Shown: in pieces, positions 39,184-48,027 of the stretch | Position numbering within the stretch: position 1 is the stretch's first letter | How the letters are laid out: every line of letters begins with the position of its first letter | Assembly (NCBI GenBank): GCA_964651385.1 | Contig: CAZYYM010000006.1 | Coordinates: forward strand, 1 to 64,000 | Direction of reading: 5' to 3' | DNA from: GCA-001735895 sp964651385 | GTDB taxonomy: Bacteria > Pseudomonadota > Gammaproteobacteria > GCA-001735895 | Length of the DNA stretch: 64,000 nt | The notes under the pieces: generated by a model | The model's input: only the letters and a program-made list of their open reading frames with translations | Database searches by the model: none | Told to the model about the DNA's origin: nothing | Made by a program: the position numbers and the translations under genes

Positions 39184-40218
39184 TTATAACTGGTCAGGAT
39201 GCGCAGCTTTACGCATCGCCTCATCTTTAGAGACCGCACCAGAGGCCAATAATCCTTTGAGGTTCTGGTCTAGCGTCTGCATACCGGCATTTTGTCCGGT
39301 TTGGATCGCCGAGTACATTTGTGCCACTTTATCTTCGCGAATCAGATTCCGAATAGCCGGTGTGCCAATCATGATTTCATGCGCCGCCACACGACCACCT
39401 CCGATTTTTTTCATCAAGGTCTGCGAGATAACCGCCTTGAGTGACTCGGATAACATTGAACGTACCATGGCTTTTTCCGCTGCTGGAAACACATCGACAA
39501 TACGATCAATAGTTTTTGCAGCCGAACTGGTGTGGAGGGTTCCAAAAACAAGGTGACCTGTCTCAGCCGCCGAGAGCGCCAGCCTGATAGTTTCCAAATC
39601 GCGCATTTCGCCTACCAGAATGGTATCGGGGTCTTCTCGCAGCGCTGATCGCAGGGCCTCGTTAAAACCCAGCGTATCACGATGGACTTCGCGCTGATTG
39701 ACCAGGCATTTTTTACTCTCGTGAACAAATTCGATTGGATCTTCGACGGTTAAAATATGACCATATTCGGAATCGTTCTTGTAATCGACCATGCCAGCCA
39801 GCGTAGTCGATTTACCCGAACCTGTCGGTCCGGTCACCAGCACAATACCACGCGGGTACTCGGATATTTCCTGAAAGATCTTCGGTGCACCCAAGTCTTC
39901 CAGACTAAGAATTTTTGACGGAATCGTTCTAAATACACCACCAGCGCCCCGATTGTGATTAAACGCGTTAACACGAAAACGCGCCAATCCTGGAATTTCA
40001 AATGAAAAATCAGTTTCCAGAAATTCTTCGTAATCCTTGCGCTGTTTATCACTCATAATGTCATAAATCATATCGTGTACTTGTTTATGATCCATTTCCG
40101 GTACATTGATCCGACGGATATCACCGTCCACTCGAATCATTGGTGGTAAGCCTGCAGAAAGATGCAAATCAGAAGCGCCCTGTTTCACACCGAAGGCTAA
40201 CAATTGAGCTATATCCAT
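39184..40218 (-). CDS. pilT: PilT twitching motility retraction ATPase
   Basis: A 344-residue ATPase driving pilus retraction. N-terminal QGASDLHLSAGLPPMIRVDGD, Walker A VTGPTGSGKSTTLAGMVD, Walker B PDTILVGEMRDLETIRLA, His box TGHLVFGTLHTSSAAKTIDR, and the PilT hallmark AIRNLIRE are all present. The length equals P. aeruginosa PilT (344). First gene of a pilT-pilU-pilU2 operon, divergent from yggS across about 180 bases. Confidence 0.96.
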   Translation of the reverse strand: MDIAQLLAFGVKQGASDLHLSAGLPPMIRVDGDIRRINVPEMDHKQVHDMIYDIMSDKQRKDYEEFLETDFSFEIPGLARFRVNAFNHNRGAGGVFRTIPSKILSLEDLGAPKIFQEISEYPRGIVLVTGPTGSGKSTTLAGMVDYKNDSEYGHILTVEDPIEFVHESKKCLVNQREVHRDTLGFNEALRSALREDPDTILVGEMRDLETIRLALSAAETGHLVFGTLHTSSAAKTIDRIVDVFPAAEKAMVRSMLSESLKAVISQTLMKKIGGGRVAAHEIMIGTPAIRNLIREDKVAQMYSAIQTGQNAGMQTLDQNLKGLLASGAVSKDEAMRKAAHPDQL

Positions 40219-40399
40219 AATTTATCCTGTTATTGATTTGTGTTTTTCAAGCACCATGTATAAACAAATCGTCGGGTCGGTTATTATGTATAACCATCCG
40301 CAATCACTTTATAAACCGGGTTCCTTATTATCTTTAAGTACTTGCGCCATATGAAAAAATAACTATGCAGAATCCAGCAGGTAGACTATAGCAAAACCT

Positions 40400-41083
40400 A
40401 TGCAGAACACCGAAAAAAATCTGGATAGGGTGCAACGGCAAATCGAACAGGCAGCTATAGACTGTGGCCGCGAACCCTCAGAAGTTTCGTTACTGGCCGT
40501 GAGCAAGCGAAAGCCGGTAAAGGACATTCGAGCCGCCTATGCCTGTGGTCAGCGTGATTTCGGTGAAAATTATTTACAGGAAGCACAGGAAAAAATAGCC
40601 GAACTGGCTGATCTGGATATTCACTGGCATTTTATTGGGGCAATACAATCTAACAAAACTCGACCTCTGGCTTCCAATTTTGACTGGGTACACTGCATTG
40701 ATCGTTACAAAATCGCCCATCGATTAAGCGAACAGAGGCCCGCGACCTTACCCGCACTGAATTTATGCATACAGGTGAACATTGATGCCGAAACAGGCAA
40801 ATCCGGAATACCCCTGGAAAAAGTTACCGAACTTGCACAGAAAATAGCGCCACTACCCAACCTGCGCCTGCGGGGTTTAATGGCAATTCCTGCACCTCGC
40901 GACGATATCGATTCGCAACGCGTACCCTTTGCATTGATGGCAGATATGCTTCGACAATTGAATCAACTGGGCCTTGATTGCGATACCTTATCCATGGGTA
41001 TGAGCCACGACATGTCTGCGGCCATTGCAGAAGGCGCCACGCTAGTTAGAATAGGCACTGCAATTTTTGGAGAGCGAGTTTGA
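40400..41083 (+). CDS. yggS: YggS family pyridoxal phosphate homeostasis protein
   Basis: A 227-residue single-domain PLP-binding TIM-barrel protein. The PLP lysine is K36 in LLAVSKRKPV; FGENYLQEAQEKI, WHFIGAIQSNKTRP and LSMGMSHDMSAAIAEGATLVRIGTAIFG are signature segments. It binds and balances free PLP rather than acting as a known enzyme. Its stop overlaps the proC start (TTGA). Confidence 0.95.
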   Translation: MQNTEKNLDRVQRQIEQAAIDCGREPSEVSLLAVSKRKPVKDIRAAYACGQRDFGENYLQEAQEKIAELADLDIHWHFIGAIQSNKTRPLASNFDWVHCIDRYKIAHRLSEQRPATLPALNLCIQVNIDAETGKSGIPLEKVTELAQKIAPLPNLRLRGLMAIPAPRDDIDSQRVPFALMADMLRQLNQLGLDCDTLSMGMSHDMSAAIAEGATLVRIGTAIFGERV

Positions 41084-41913
41084 ATCAGACACTCTGTTTT
41101 ATCGGTGGCGGCAACATGGCAGCCAGCTTAATCGGCGGTTTAATTGCTAATGGTGTTGAAGGCGATTCTATTACCGCTTGTGATATCAATACCGAACAAT
41201 TAAAAATACTGTCCGAAAAGTTTTCCATTCAAACAACGACTGATAACGTCGCGGCAGTTGAACTTGCGGATGTAGTATTGCTGGCCGTTAAGCCACAGGT
41301 TATGCAAATGGTCTGTGAGCAATTAGCTCGTATAAATTCTGGTAATGAACGTCTGTTTATCAGTATCGCCGCCGGGGTAAGAGAGACCGATATCAATCGC
41401 TGGCTAGGTGGTTCCCGATGCGTAGTCCGCTGTATGCCAAATACACCCTCATTAATGCAGCTCGGTGCGACCGGTTTATATGCCAATCCACAAGTTAGTA
41501 GTGAACAGAAACAAACGGCACAATCGATACTCGACGCAGTCGGTATCAGCGTCTGGGTAAAAGAGGAAATCCTGCTTGACGCGGTTACCGCGGTGTCCGG
41601 CAGCGGTCCGGCTTACTTCTTTTATTTCATTGAATTACTACAGGCTGCCGGCAAGAAATTAGGACTCGACGCCGAAACCTCGCTTAAGCTGGCCAGGCAA
41701 ACAGCACTTGGCGCCTCACATATGGCGCAACAGGACGACATCGTCGACTTACGTAACCGCGTAACTTCGAAAAATGGTACTACCGAGCAGGCTATTTTGT
41801 CTTTCCAGAACAATAACCTGGGGGCGCTGGTCGATGCCGCGACAAAGGCAGCTTATGACCGATCATCTGCACTTGCAGAAGAATTGGGCAACCAACCCGC
41901 AAAAAACAAATAA
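41080..41913 (+). CDS. proC: pyrroline-5-carboxylate reductase
   Basis: A 277-residue enzyme making proline from pyrroline-5-carboxylate with NAD(P)H. The N-terminal Rossmann motif is CFIGGGNMAASLIGGL; VLLAVKPQVM, RCMPNTPSLMQLGATGLYA and AVSGSGPAYFFYFIELL are conserved. It starts with TTG overlapping the yggS stop by four bases, indicating translational coupling. yggT follows 18 bases later. Confidence 0.95.
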   Translation: MNQTLCFIGGGNMAASLIGGLIANGVEGDSITACDINTEQLKILSEKFSIQTTTDNVAAVELADVVLLAVKPQVMQMVCEQLARINSGNERLFISIAAGVRETDINRWLGGSRCVVRCMPNTPSLMQLGATGLYANPQVSSEQKQTAQSILDAVGISVWVKEEILLDAVTAVSGSGPAYFFYFIELLQAAGKKLGLDAETSLKLARQTALGASHMAQQDDIVDLRNRVTSKNGTTEQAILSFQNNNLGALVDAATKAAYDRSSALAEELGNQPAKNK

Positions 41914-41931
41914 ACTTCACCTGGATAAATC

Positions 41932-42537
41932 ATGGGTTCAAACTATTTAATATCACCACTGACACTGATCATTAATACATTATTCGATTTGTATATCCTG
42001 CTGGTTTTGCTGCGGTTCCTGTTACAAGTGTTCCGTGCTGATTTTTACAATCCGGTATCGCAATTTATCGTCAAGGCTACCACACCGCCACTACGTTATT
42101 TTCGTCGTATTATTCCCAGTGTATCGGGTCAGGATGCCGCCTCTCTCGTATTGTGCCTGACACTAATCTATTTAAAATTTTTGTTACTACGACTACTCGA
42201 CATCCCCGCAGTGCCGATTGCCAACATTACGGCGCCTATAGTTGCCGTAAGTTATCCAGGCCTGATTATTTATGCCTTTGCCGATTTGATATCTCTAACA
42301 CTTACGGTATTTTTAGTCGCAATTATTATCCAGGTAATTCTTAGCTGGGTGAATCCAGCTCAACATAACCCTGTGGCCGGCCTGGTCAATTCACTCGCAT
42401 CACCCGCTTTGCGACCATTTCGTAAAATCATACCCTCGCTCGGTGGTCTTGATCTGTCCCCGCTGTTTGCCACTCTGGGTATTCTGGTTCTAAAGATGTT
42501 GATCATTCCGCCGATTATTTATCTCGGCAGTTTCTAG
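41932..42537 (+). CDS. yggT: YggT family integral membrane protein
   Basis: A 201-residue membrane protein of two YggT repeats, each two hydrophobic helices with a conserved linker: LVLLRFLLQVFRADFYNPVS then TTPPLRYFRRIIPS in the first half, IIQVILSWVNP then ASPALRPFRKIIPSLGGLDLSP in the second. Function is unclear; family members have been linked to osmotic tolerance. Last gene of yggS-proC-yggT. Confidence 0.93.
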   Translation: MGSNYLISPLTLIINTLFDLYILLVLLRFLLQVFRADFYNPVSQFIVKATTPPLRYFRRIIPSVSGQDAASLVLCLTLIYLKFLLLRLLDIPAVPIANITAPIVAVSYPGLIIYAFADLISLTLTVFLVAIIIQVILSWVNPAQHNPVAGLVNSLASPALRPFRKIIPSLGGLDLSPLFATLGILVLKMLIIPPIIYLGSF

Positions 42538-42555
42538 ATACCTTTCAAACCATGT

Positions 42556-42583
42556 ATTTTTCGAGGTGCACCTCTGAAAAAAT
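42556..42583. repeat. 28-base inverted repeat after yggT
   Basis: ATTTTTC-GAGG-TGCA-CCTC-T-GAAAAAAT forms a long hairpin with one bulged T, 19 bases after yggT. The flanking runs are T on the left and A on the right, the reverse of an ordinary intrinsic terminator, so it may instead stabilise the 3' end of the transcript. Confidence 0.5.
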
Positions 42584-42715
42584 ATCCTTTAAATTCCGGA
42601 CAAACTATCGCGAGAATTTTTTATTCCTGACATGTAACAACCGTTCAGGCTCATGATTAACTTTTCGTTAAGAAATCGTTGCTATAAGATCAGTTAAATT
42701 CAAACTTCTTTTGAT

Positions 42716-43414
42716 ATGTACCGATCATTAAGCTTCCCATTGTTACTTCTATTTATTACATGTTTCGCTTTTGAGTTTACCACGTTAGACATGGCAATCC
42801 AGGACCGACTCTACGACTTCAGCAGTCAACAATGGTTGCTATCCCGCCACGACAGGGTATTAAAGTTTATTTTTTATGACATGATAAAAGTACTTTACGG
42901 CCTGTTCATCGTTTCCGTTGCCATAACGATGTTATTTTTTCGTAACAGCGAGCGGATCAAAGCCTATAAAAAAGGCTTAATAATCGTTTTATTATCAACT
43001 CTGCTTGTTCCGCTTACGATCGGCGTACTGAAAGAAGTTACAAATACCCCATGCCCGCGAAATATTATGCACTTTGGTGGTAGCCATCCCTACGTGACAG
43101 CGTTCGAACCCTATCCCGACAACTTTATATCGAAAGGACGCATATTATGTTTTCCAGCAGGGCATGCAAGTGGTGGTTTCGCGTTGATGTCATTGTTTTT
43201 TCTGTTCAAACGGCACAGGTATCAGGTAATCTCGTTAGGATCTACGGCCACCTTTGGTTGGATAATAGGATCATACAAGATGTTCATTGGCGATCACTTT
43301 TTTAGCCACACACTGATCTCAATGGAAATAGCCTGGTTCATTATTATATCGATCTCTTACATGGTCGAATCAGTTTATAACAGTGGAAACCGGGAGATCT
43401 CCGTCGACCCCTAG
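42716..43414 (+). CDS. PAP2 superfamily membrane phosphatase
   Basis: A 232-residue membrane protein with about six helices and the three PAP2 phosphatase motifs in order: KEVTNTPCPR, PAGHASGG (Ser of the usual PSGH replaced by Ala, as in many lipid A phosphatase-like members) and GSYKMFIGDHFFSHTL. These enzymes remove phosphate from lipids such as undecaprenyl pyrophosphate, phosphatidylglycerophosphate or lipid A. Substrate cannot be told from sequence. It stands alone, convergent with the DUF6602-like gene. Confidence 0.82.
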   Translation: MYRSLSFPLLLLFITCFAFEFTTLDMAIQDRLYDFSSQQWLLSRHDRVLKFIFYDMIKVLYGLFIVSVAITMLFFRNSERIKAYKKGLIIVLLSTLLVPLTIGVLKEVTNTPCPRNIMHFGGSHPYVTAFEPYPDNFISKGRILCFPAGHASGGFALMSLFFLFKRHRYQVISLGSTATFGWIIGSYKMFIGDHFFSHTLISMEIAWFIIISISYMVESVYNSGNREISVDP

Positions 43415-43577
43415 GTTATACCACTGGTACCAAAAAAAGTGACGTAATCAGGCAAGAAATACGCCATTAGAGGCAAGCCAATGCATATTCAACTTACCGC
43501 GCGGAGTTGGAAAGCAATTCCGTGAAAAAAACGCCACGTTAAAGCAGCGTTTAAAATCAACAATATTTTTGCTCCAA

Positions 43578-45296
43578 TTACTGTGGAATAGTTGAAGTAA
43601 AGGGTTCCGGTCTGGCTTCGGAGTCAGGTTGAAGATGTGGAATCGGTTCCGGTGACGCCATTCGCGATTTAGCTGCCTCGGAAAAATCATCCGCCGAAGT
43701 CGATGCCTCTCCAATCGGCATTTTCTCCCGCTCGGGCATATCCACCTGCATTTTTACCGTTTCCGGTAAGCTATCTGTGGCAGCTACAGAATTTGATTGA
43801 CGCCCTGTATCAGTAGCCGTTTGCTTCGGAGCTGTCGCAGAACTTTCCAGTTTTCCAAATGCCGCATTAATTGCCTCATTTTCGAAATCATCTCTGCTTG
43901 GTGGATCGGGATCGAGCTCAGGAACCAAATCCGCATTGGGCACTGGAAACGGGGCATCAACTGCTTCCGGTTTGGGATTCAATGTCGCCAGTGTATTTGC
44001 TGTTAGTTCCTGGACAGATTTAGAAGACGCAGCACTGTCAATTGCGGGCTTTGGTTGCGAAGGTCTTTTGGTCATTTCGATCCCGGGATTTGCAGCCGTA
44101 CCTAAAGCAGGTTCCGGATTCGGTGCTTTCGCAGCTGACTGCACCCCGGTCGGTTTACTCGGTGCCACCGGTATATTGGCTTTAGACCCGGAAACCAATG
44201 TCGGTCTGGCAATTTTGCGCCGGGGAACGGGCGCATCCGTTTTCCTGGATTTAGCCACCGCCAATCTGGCAGCTACGACTGCCGATGGTCTGGTCGCTGC
44301 TGGTTTATTTGCGCCTGGTCGAGAAACGACTGCCTTTATCGCGACTGGTTTATTATTACGTTCCGACCCTGTCCCATTAGATCGAGATATTTTATCTTTG
44401 ATAACTGCTGGACCACTAGCGGGATTCCGGGCCTTACCGATAAAAAATTCCATCTGTGGCCGGGGCATGCGTTTCAGATAACCATCCAAACTCGGTTTCA
44501 ATCCATGGCCATCGGTCGTGACTCTGAGTCGGCGACTCAACACATATAGCATCTGTAACACGATGAGACGAACTGGCGCTGGGTCTATGCCGATGCCCAA
44601 GAGGCTATTTTCACTCACTGTAAACGGGGCCGAATTTCTCCAGGCAAAACAACCCTGAGTCGCGACCACAGCAGGCAACTCCTTCATTGTAACCGGCTTA
44701 TGATTTTCCTCGCGCTCATCCATCCAGGCCTGCATCGTATCCCCGAGTTGCTTTGGACTGGTCTTGTAGCCATTGAACGCATAGATAAATGAAATTGGTC
44801 GACCCACCAAATGAAAACGTGCAGTGCGAATTGGTTCGGGGTGGACGTATTGCCTATTCTCGTTCATGGTGAGCTGATTCCTGGCAGCAAGACCAGTCAT
44901 CACTTTCGGATTGATATCAGGATTTAACACAGCCAGCGAAGCACACCGATTGAGCGCATCGAAGAATGTTTTCTTTACTAATTTCGCTGCGACTTCGACA
45001 GTCGCTATCACGCTTTCGTAAAGATAAATATCGCGGCTGCCAGGTAAATCCAAACGCGGAAAATCGCGGCGATAGATTATAATATCCATTTTTCCTGAAA
45101 GTTTACCGCTCGAATCCATTATCTGTCCGCCACCGACACCATATATTTCGGGGAGGAAACGATCAAGTACCGAACGAATAAACGCAGATCTGGCGGCATC
45201 GCCCTCAAGTTCATGCCTGGTCAAACTAGTTAGCGGGTCGGCCTCGGATTTCAGGTACTTAGAAATTATTTGCGACCAGTCATCGAAGTTATTCAT
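43578..45296 (-). CDS. DUF6602-like nuclease-fold protein with a Pro/Ala-rich tail
   Basis: A 572-residue protein. Residues 1-260 resemble DUF6602: VGGGQIMDSSGKLSGKMDIIIYRR (D71), then YLYESVIATVEVAAKL, where the family's usual E-V-K of a PD-(D/E)xK nuclease reads E101-V-A, so the catalytic lysine seems lost. Residues 290-572 are low complexity, rich in Ala, Pro, Lys and Ser with no predicted fold and no membrane segment. The longer GTG start at 45317 overlaps the ribosome binding site; the ATG at 45296 has GTAGGAGTGG upstream. No partner gene is evident. Function unknown; family assignment is by eye. Confidence 0.55.
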   Translation of the reverse strand: MNNFDDWSQIISKYLKSEADPLTSLTRHELEGDAARSAFIRSVLDRFLPEIYGVGGGQIMDSSGKLSGKMDIIIYRRDFPRLDLPGSRDIYLYESVIATVEVAAKLVKKTFFDALNRCASLAVLNPDINPKVMTGLAARNQLTMNENRQYVHPEPIRTARFHLVGRPISFIYAFNGYKTSPKQLGDTMQAWMDEREENHKPVTMKELPAVVATQGCFAWRNSAPFTVSENSLLGIGIDPAPVRLIVLQMLYVLSRRLRVTTDGHGLKPSLDGYLKRMPRPQMEFFIGKARNPASGPAVIKDKISRSNGTGSERNNKPVAIKAVVSRPGANKPAATRPSAVVAARLAVAKSRKTDAPVPRRKIARPTLVSGSKANIPVAPSKPTGVQSAAKAPNPEPALGTAANPGIEMTKRPSQPKPAIDSAASSKSVQELTANTLATLNPKPEAVDAPFPVPNADLVPELDPDPPSRDDFENEAINAAFGKLESSATAPKQTATDTGRQSNSVAATDSLPETVKMQVDMPEREKMPIGEASTSADDFSEAAKSRMASPEPIPHLQPDSEARPEPFTSTIPQ

Positions 45297-45595
45297 AGCA
45301 ATAGCCACTCCTACCACAATTATGGTGGACGTTGATTAAAGGGCATCCTATCCGTTGATAATTTAATATCTGATTCCGACAAACCTTTTTAACTTTTCTA
45401 ACAATTTAAAACCGGGATTGTGCCCTGTTGATTAAAAGCGCTCAAATGAGCGTACACCATCCAATAAAGTTGTGTAATAAATGAGAACTATCTAACATTA
45501 ACGAAAGTGGTCCGCAAACAGTACTTTCATTCATCATTCATTTTTTCGGTTGTTAGAGTAATATAATAGCACCGATTAAAAGGTTTGGAGCTAAT
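45297..45595. promoter_or_regulatory. DUF6602-like/acyl-CoA synthetase divergent region
   Basis: A 299-base AT-rich gap. It contains a dyad CGCTC-AAAT-GAGCG (45439-45452) and TATAAT at 45562-45567, a perfect -10 about 28 bases before the synthetase GTG but with no convincing -35. No reading frame of note. Confidence 0.35.
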
Positions 45596-47236
45596 GTGCC
45601 ATTAATTGACGCCGCTCAAACGAATTTCGACACCATTTGTGCTAATTTCCGATGGAATATTCCTGAGAAACTAAATATCGCCCATCAGGTTTGTGAACGC
45701 CATCAGACTGAACCCGCGCGTATTGCAGTCTTTTATGAAAATGCGGCCGGCATAAAGACAGCCTATAGTTTCGGACAGTTGAAAACCTATTCCGATCAAT
45801 TTGCCAATGCTCTGAAATACCTCAATATACAACGCGGCGATCGTGTAGCAATCGTTTTATCACAACGAATCGAAACTGTTATTGCACATCTGGCAATTTA
45901 CAAGCTTGGCGCGATTGCCCTGCCACTGGCTATATTGTTTGGACCGGAAGCCCTCGAATATCGATTGCGCGATAGTGGTTCACGCATTGTGGTTACTGAT
46001 GCCAGCAAATATGACGACCTGCGGGCATTGCAATCTGAACTTGGCGATTTAGAAACCATAGTTGGTTGCCAGATCGGTGAAGGCGATACTGAATTCTGGC
46101 AATTGATTGAGCAGGCCTCCGCAAATTTTGAAATGGTTCAAACCTATGCCGATGATCCAGCCTGCCTGATTTACACATCGGGTACCACTGGGCCGCCAAA
46201 GGGTGCACTGGTTGCACATCGGGCAGTGATCGGCAATTTCACCGGTTTTGAAATGTCACAAAATTTTTTCCCTGGATCAAACGATGTATTCTGGACACCG
46301 GCCGACTGGGCCTGGACCGGCGGTCTGTGGGACGGGCTCCTGCCCAGTTTGAATTACGGTGTCCCAGTACTCGCTTTTGAAGGCGGCGGCTTTGACCCGG
46401 AACGCGCCGCAGTGCTACTCGGACAATATCATGTCAGCAATGCGTTCATTCCGCCAACTGCGCTAAAAATGTTGCGATCAGTAGAAAATTTAAAAGACAA
46501 GTATGCGATTCAATTGCGCGCTGTAATGAGCGCGGGTGAGCAGGTTGGCGAAGAATTGATCCACTGGGGACGCGAGGCTCTCGGTATTACCATTAACGAA
46601 ATGTGGGGACAGACTGAGTTCAATTACCTGGTTGGTAATTGCTCAGCCATACTACCGCCGAAACCGGGCTCTATGGGTAAATCATACCCCGGTCATCGTG
46701 TCGGCATTATTGATGATGACGGCCATCTACTTGCCGACGGCGAACACGGCGAACTCGCTGCCTGGTGCAATGATCCGGTCATGTTTCTCGGTTACTGGAA
46801 AAACAAGGACGCTACCGAAGCCAAAAAAATCGCCAACTGGTTTCGTACCGGTGATATCGGCTATCGGGACGAGGAAGGCTTCTTCTGGTTTGTCGGTCGT
46901 AAGGATGACGTTATCAGCAGCGCCGGATATCGCATCGGTCCCGGTGAAATTGAAGACTCACTGATCCGACATAGCGCTGTTTTACAGGCCGCCGTAATCG
47001 GCAAACCCGATACGCTACGCGGTCAAATAGTCAAAGCCTTTGTTGTACTGACTAAATATCAACAACCCAGTGACGAGCTGGCAAAAGAAATCCAGCAATC
47101 GGTACGAGAAAGACTTTCGGCGCACGAGTATCCCAGGGAAATAGAATTTGTCGAAACACTACCGATGACAACCACCGGCAAGGTTCGGCGCATGGATTTA
47201 CGACAACGCGAGATTGATAAAATTAGTCAGGTGTAA
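45596..47236 (+). CDS. AMP-dependent acyl-CoA synthetase
   Basis: A 546-residue member of the acetyl/medium-chain acyl-CoA synthetase group, activating a carboxylic acid with ATP and joining it to CoA. The AMP/ATP loop is YTSGTTGPPKGALVAH near 192-206, the adenylation motif is NEMWGQTEFNYLVG, WFRTGDIGYRDEEGFFWFVGRKDD is the hinge, and the catalytic lysine is in TTTGKVRRMDLR near the end. Start is the GTG at 45596. The length and the WTGGLWDGLLPSLNYG stretch favour ACSM-like enzymes over true acetyl-CoA synthetase (about 650). Its 3' end overlaps the decayed yigZ by 14 bases. Confidence 0.87.
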   Translation: MPLIDAAQTNFDTICANFRWNIPEKLNIAHQVCERHQTEPARIAVFYENAAGIKTAYSFGQLKTYSDQFANALKYLNIQRGDRVAIVLSQRIETVIAHLAIYKLGAIALPLAILFGPEALEYRLRDSGSRIVVTDASKYDDLRALQSELGDLETIVGCQIGEGDTEFWQLIEQASANFEMVQTYADDPACLIYTSGTTGPPKGALVAHRAVIGNFTGFEMSQNFFPGSNDVFWTPADWAWTGGLWDGLLPSLNYGVPVLAFEGGGFDPERAAVLLGQYHVSNAFIPPTALKMLRSVENLKDKYAIQLRAVMSAGEQVGEELIHWGREALGITINEMWGQTEFNYLVGNCSAILPPKPGSMGKSYPGHRVGIIDDDGHLLADGEHGELAAWCNDPVMFLGYWKNKDATEAKKIANWFRTGDIGYRDEEGFFWFVGRKDDVISSAGYRIGPGEIEDSLIRHSAVLQAAVIGKPDTLRGQIVKAFVVLTKYQQPSDELAKEIQQSVRERLSAHEYPREIEFVETLPMTTTGKVRRMDLRQREIDKISQV

Positions 47237-47830
47237 TGATACGCAACCTTGCTTGCGACAATTCTACCAGAGTCAGCCTGATTTCATCTAAACGTGATTG
47301 AGGCACCAGCAATCAATAAACCACGTCATCGCTATAGTCTTTTTCTGACACAATGATCTTGCTCTTAAGCAAATAGAAGTCCAATTTTCCCTGGAAGTCA
47401 CAGGGAAACTGAACAATAAGCGACCTGCTAATTTTTTTTAACTACATCAGACCACTTTAATGCATCACTTACCGACTGCGAGTAAGCCCGCACTAGCCCC
47501 CACGCCGAGTTTTTTACCTCCAAAATATCGAGTAACCACCACTACGATATCACCCAATCCGGAATACTGTAAGACGTTAAACATCGGCTTTCCGGCACTA
47601 CCTCCAGGTTCGCCATGATCACTTTGACCAAATTCATTTGCATCGTCAGGCCTGCCCGCAATGAAAGCCCAGCAATGGTGCGAAGCGGTTGGCATTTCGT
47701 CGCGAATATTCTGAACAAATTCCAATGCTTGCTCTCGCCCTGTAACTGTATTCAGACTGATTATAAATCGGCTGCGTTTGGTTTCGAGATCGAACCGGTG
47801 AAAACCATTGATCGTAGAGTACTCATCCAT
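47223..47830 (-). pseudogene. yigZ: yigZ (IMPACT family) pseudogene, two frameshifts and one nonsense
   Basis: The intact frame from ATG 47830 encodes the IMPACT domain (EPGGSAGKPMFNVLQYSGLGD, VVVVTRYFGGKKLGVG), then reads 10 unrelated residues to a TGA at 47465. At the G5 run (47497-47501) a shift gives LVRAYSQSVSDALKWSDVVKK, the exact family continuation. A second shift at the A8 run (47432-47439) gives SLIVQFPCDFQGKLDFYLLK through EKDYSDDVV, the C-terminal UPF0029 domain. A TGA at 47315-47313 interrupts it before VPQSRLDEIRLTLVELSQ, and a stop comes at 47223. The whole track would be about 200 residues, the normal YigZ length. Sequencing error could explain the homopolymer shifts but not the nonsense codon. 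Confidence 0.85.
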
Positions 47831-47966
47831 CGATAGGTTTATTGCGTTGAATTGAGCAAATAGCCATCGTCGACAGGGTAAAAAGCACGCTGAACTTCGC
47901 AGCTGCCAGCACAGCGATAAGTTGACTACCGACGGGTTGCATGTCGGTCAAGCCCACCAGGGCCAT
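47823..47966 (-). CDS. small ORF overlapping the yigZ start
   Basis: A 47-codon frame from ATG 47966 whose stop overlaps the yigZ start (ATGGATGA, 8 bases). It has a hydrophobic middle (LIAVLAAAKFSVLFTLSTMAI) that could be one membrane helix. No good ribosome binding site and no known family; the overlapping frame 48027-47926 is also open. It could be a leader peptide, a remnant or chance. Confidence 0.2.
   Translation of the reverse strand: MALVGLTDMQPVGSQLIAVLAAAKFSVLFTLSTMAICSIQRNKPIDG
47922..47951. repeat. strong hairpin, TTGAC...GTCAA with inner CGAC/GTCG
   Basis: TTGAC (47922-47926) pairs with GTCAA (47947-47951) and CGAC (47930-47933) with GTCG (47943-47946), with a three-base bulge and a nine-base loop. 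It sits in the unexplained gap between yigZ and jetA, on either strand. No T-run follows. Confidence 0.45.
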
Positions 47967-48027
47967 TGCCCGGAACACAGGCCCTCGCCAGTTTTTGCAA
48001 ATCTTTTATATCGCAGGTAGCCGGCAT
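47926..48027 (-). CDS. possible remnant ORF (33 codons)
   Basis: A 33-codon frame from ATG 48027 (MPATCDIKDLQKLARACVPG...) ends at a TAG at 47928-47926; the same frame stays open after the TAG to a TAA at 47839, with protein-like text (CEVQRAFYPVDDGYLLN). This could be a 62-codon gene broken by one nonsense codon. Not recognised. Confidence 0.2.
   Translation of the reverse strand: MPATCDIKDLQKLARACVPGNGPGGLDRHATRR

Noticed and set aside
43936..44481. 181-codon plus-strand frame opposite the DUF6602-like tail
   Set aside because: Arises from the low-complexity Ala/Pro codons on the other strand; the minus-strand gene has a good ribosome binding site and start.
47386..47408. Perfect inverted repeat TTTCCCTG...CAGGGAAA after the acyl-CoA synthetase, considered as a terminator
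   Set aside because: No T-run follows on either strand and it lies inside the former coding sequence of yigZ, so it is probably coincidental.
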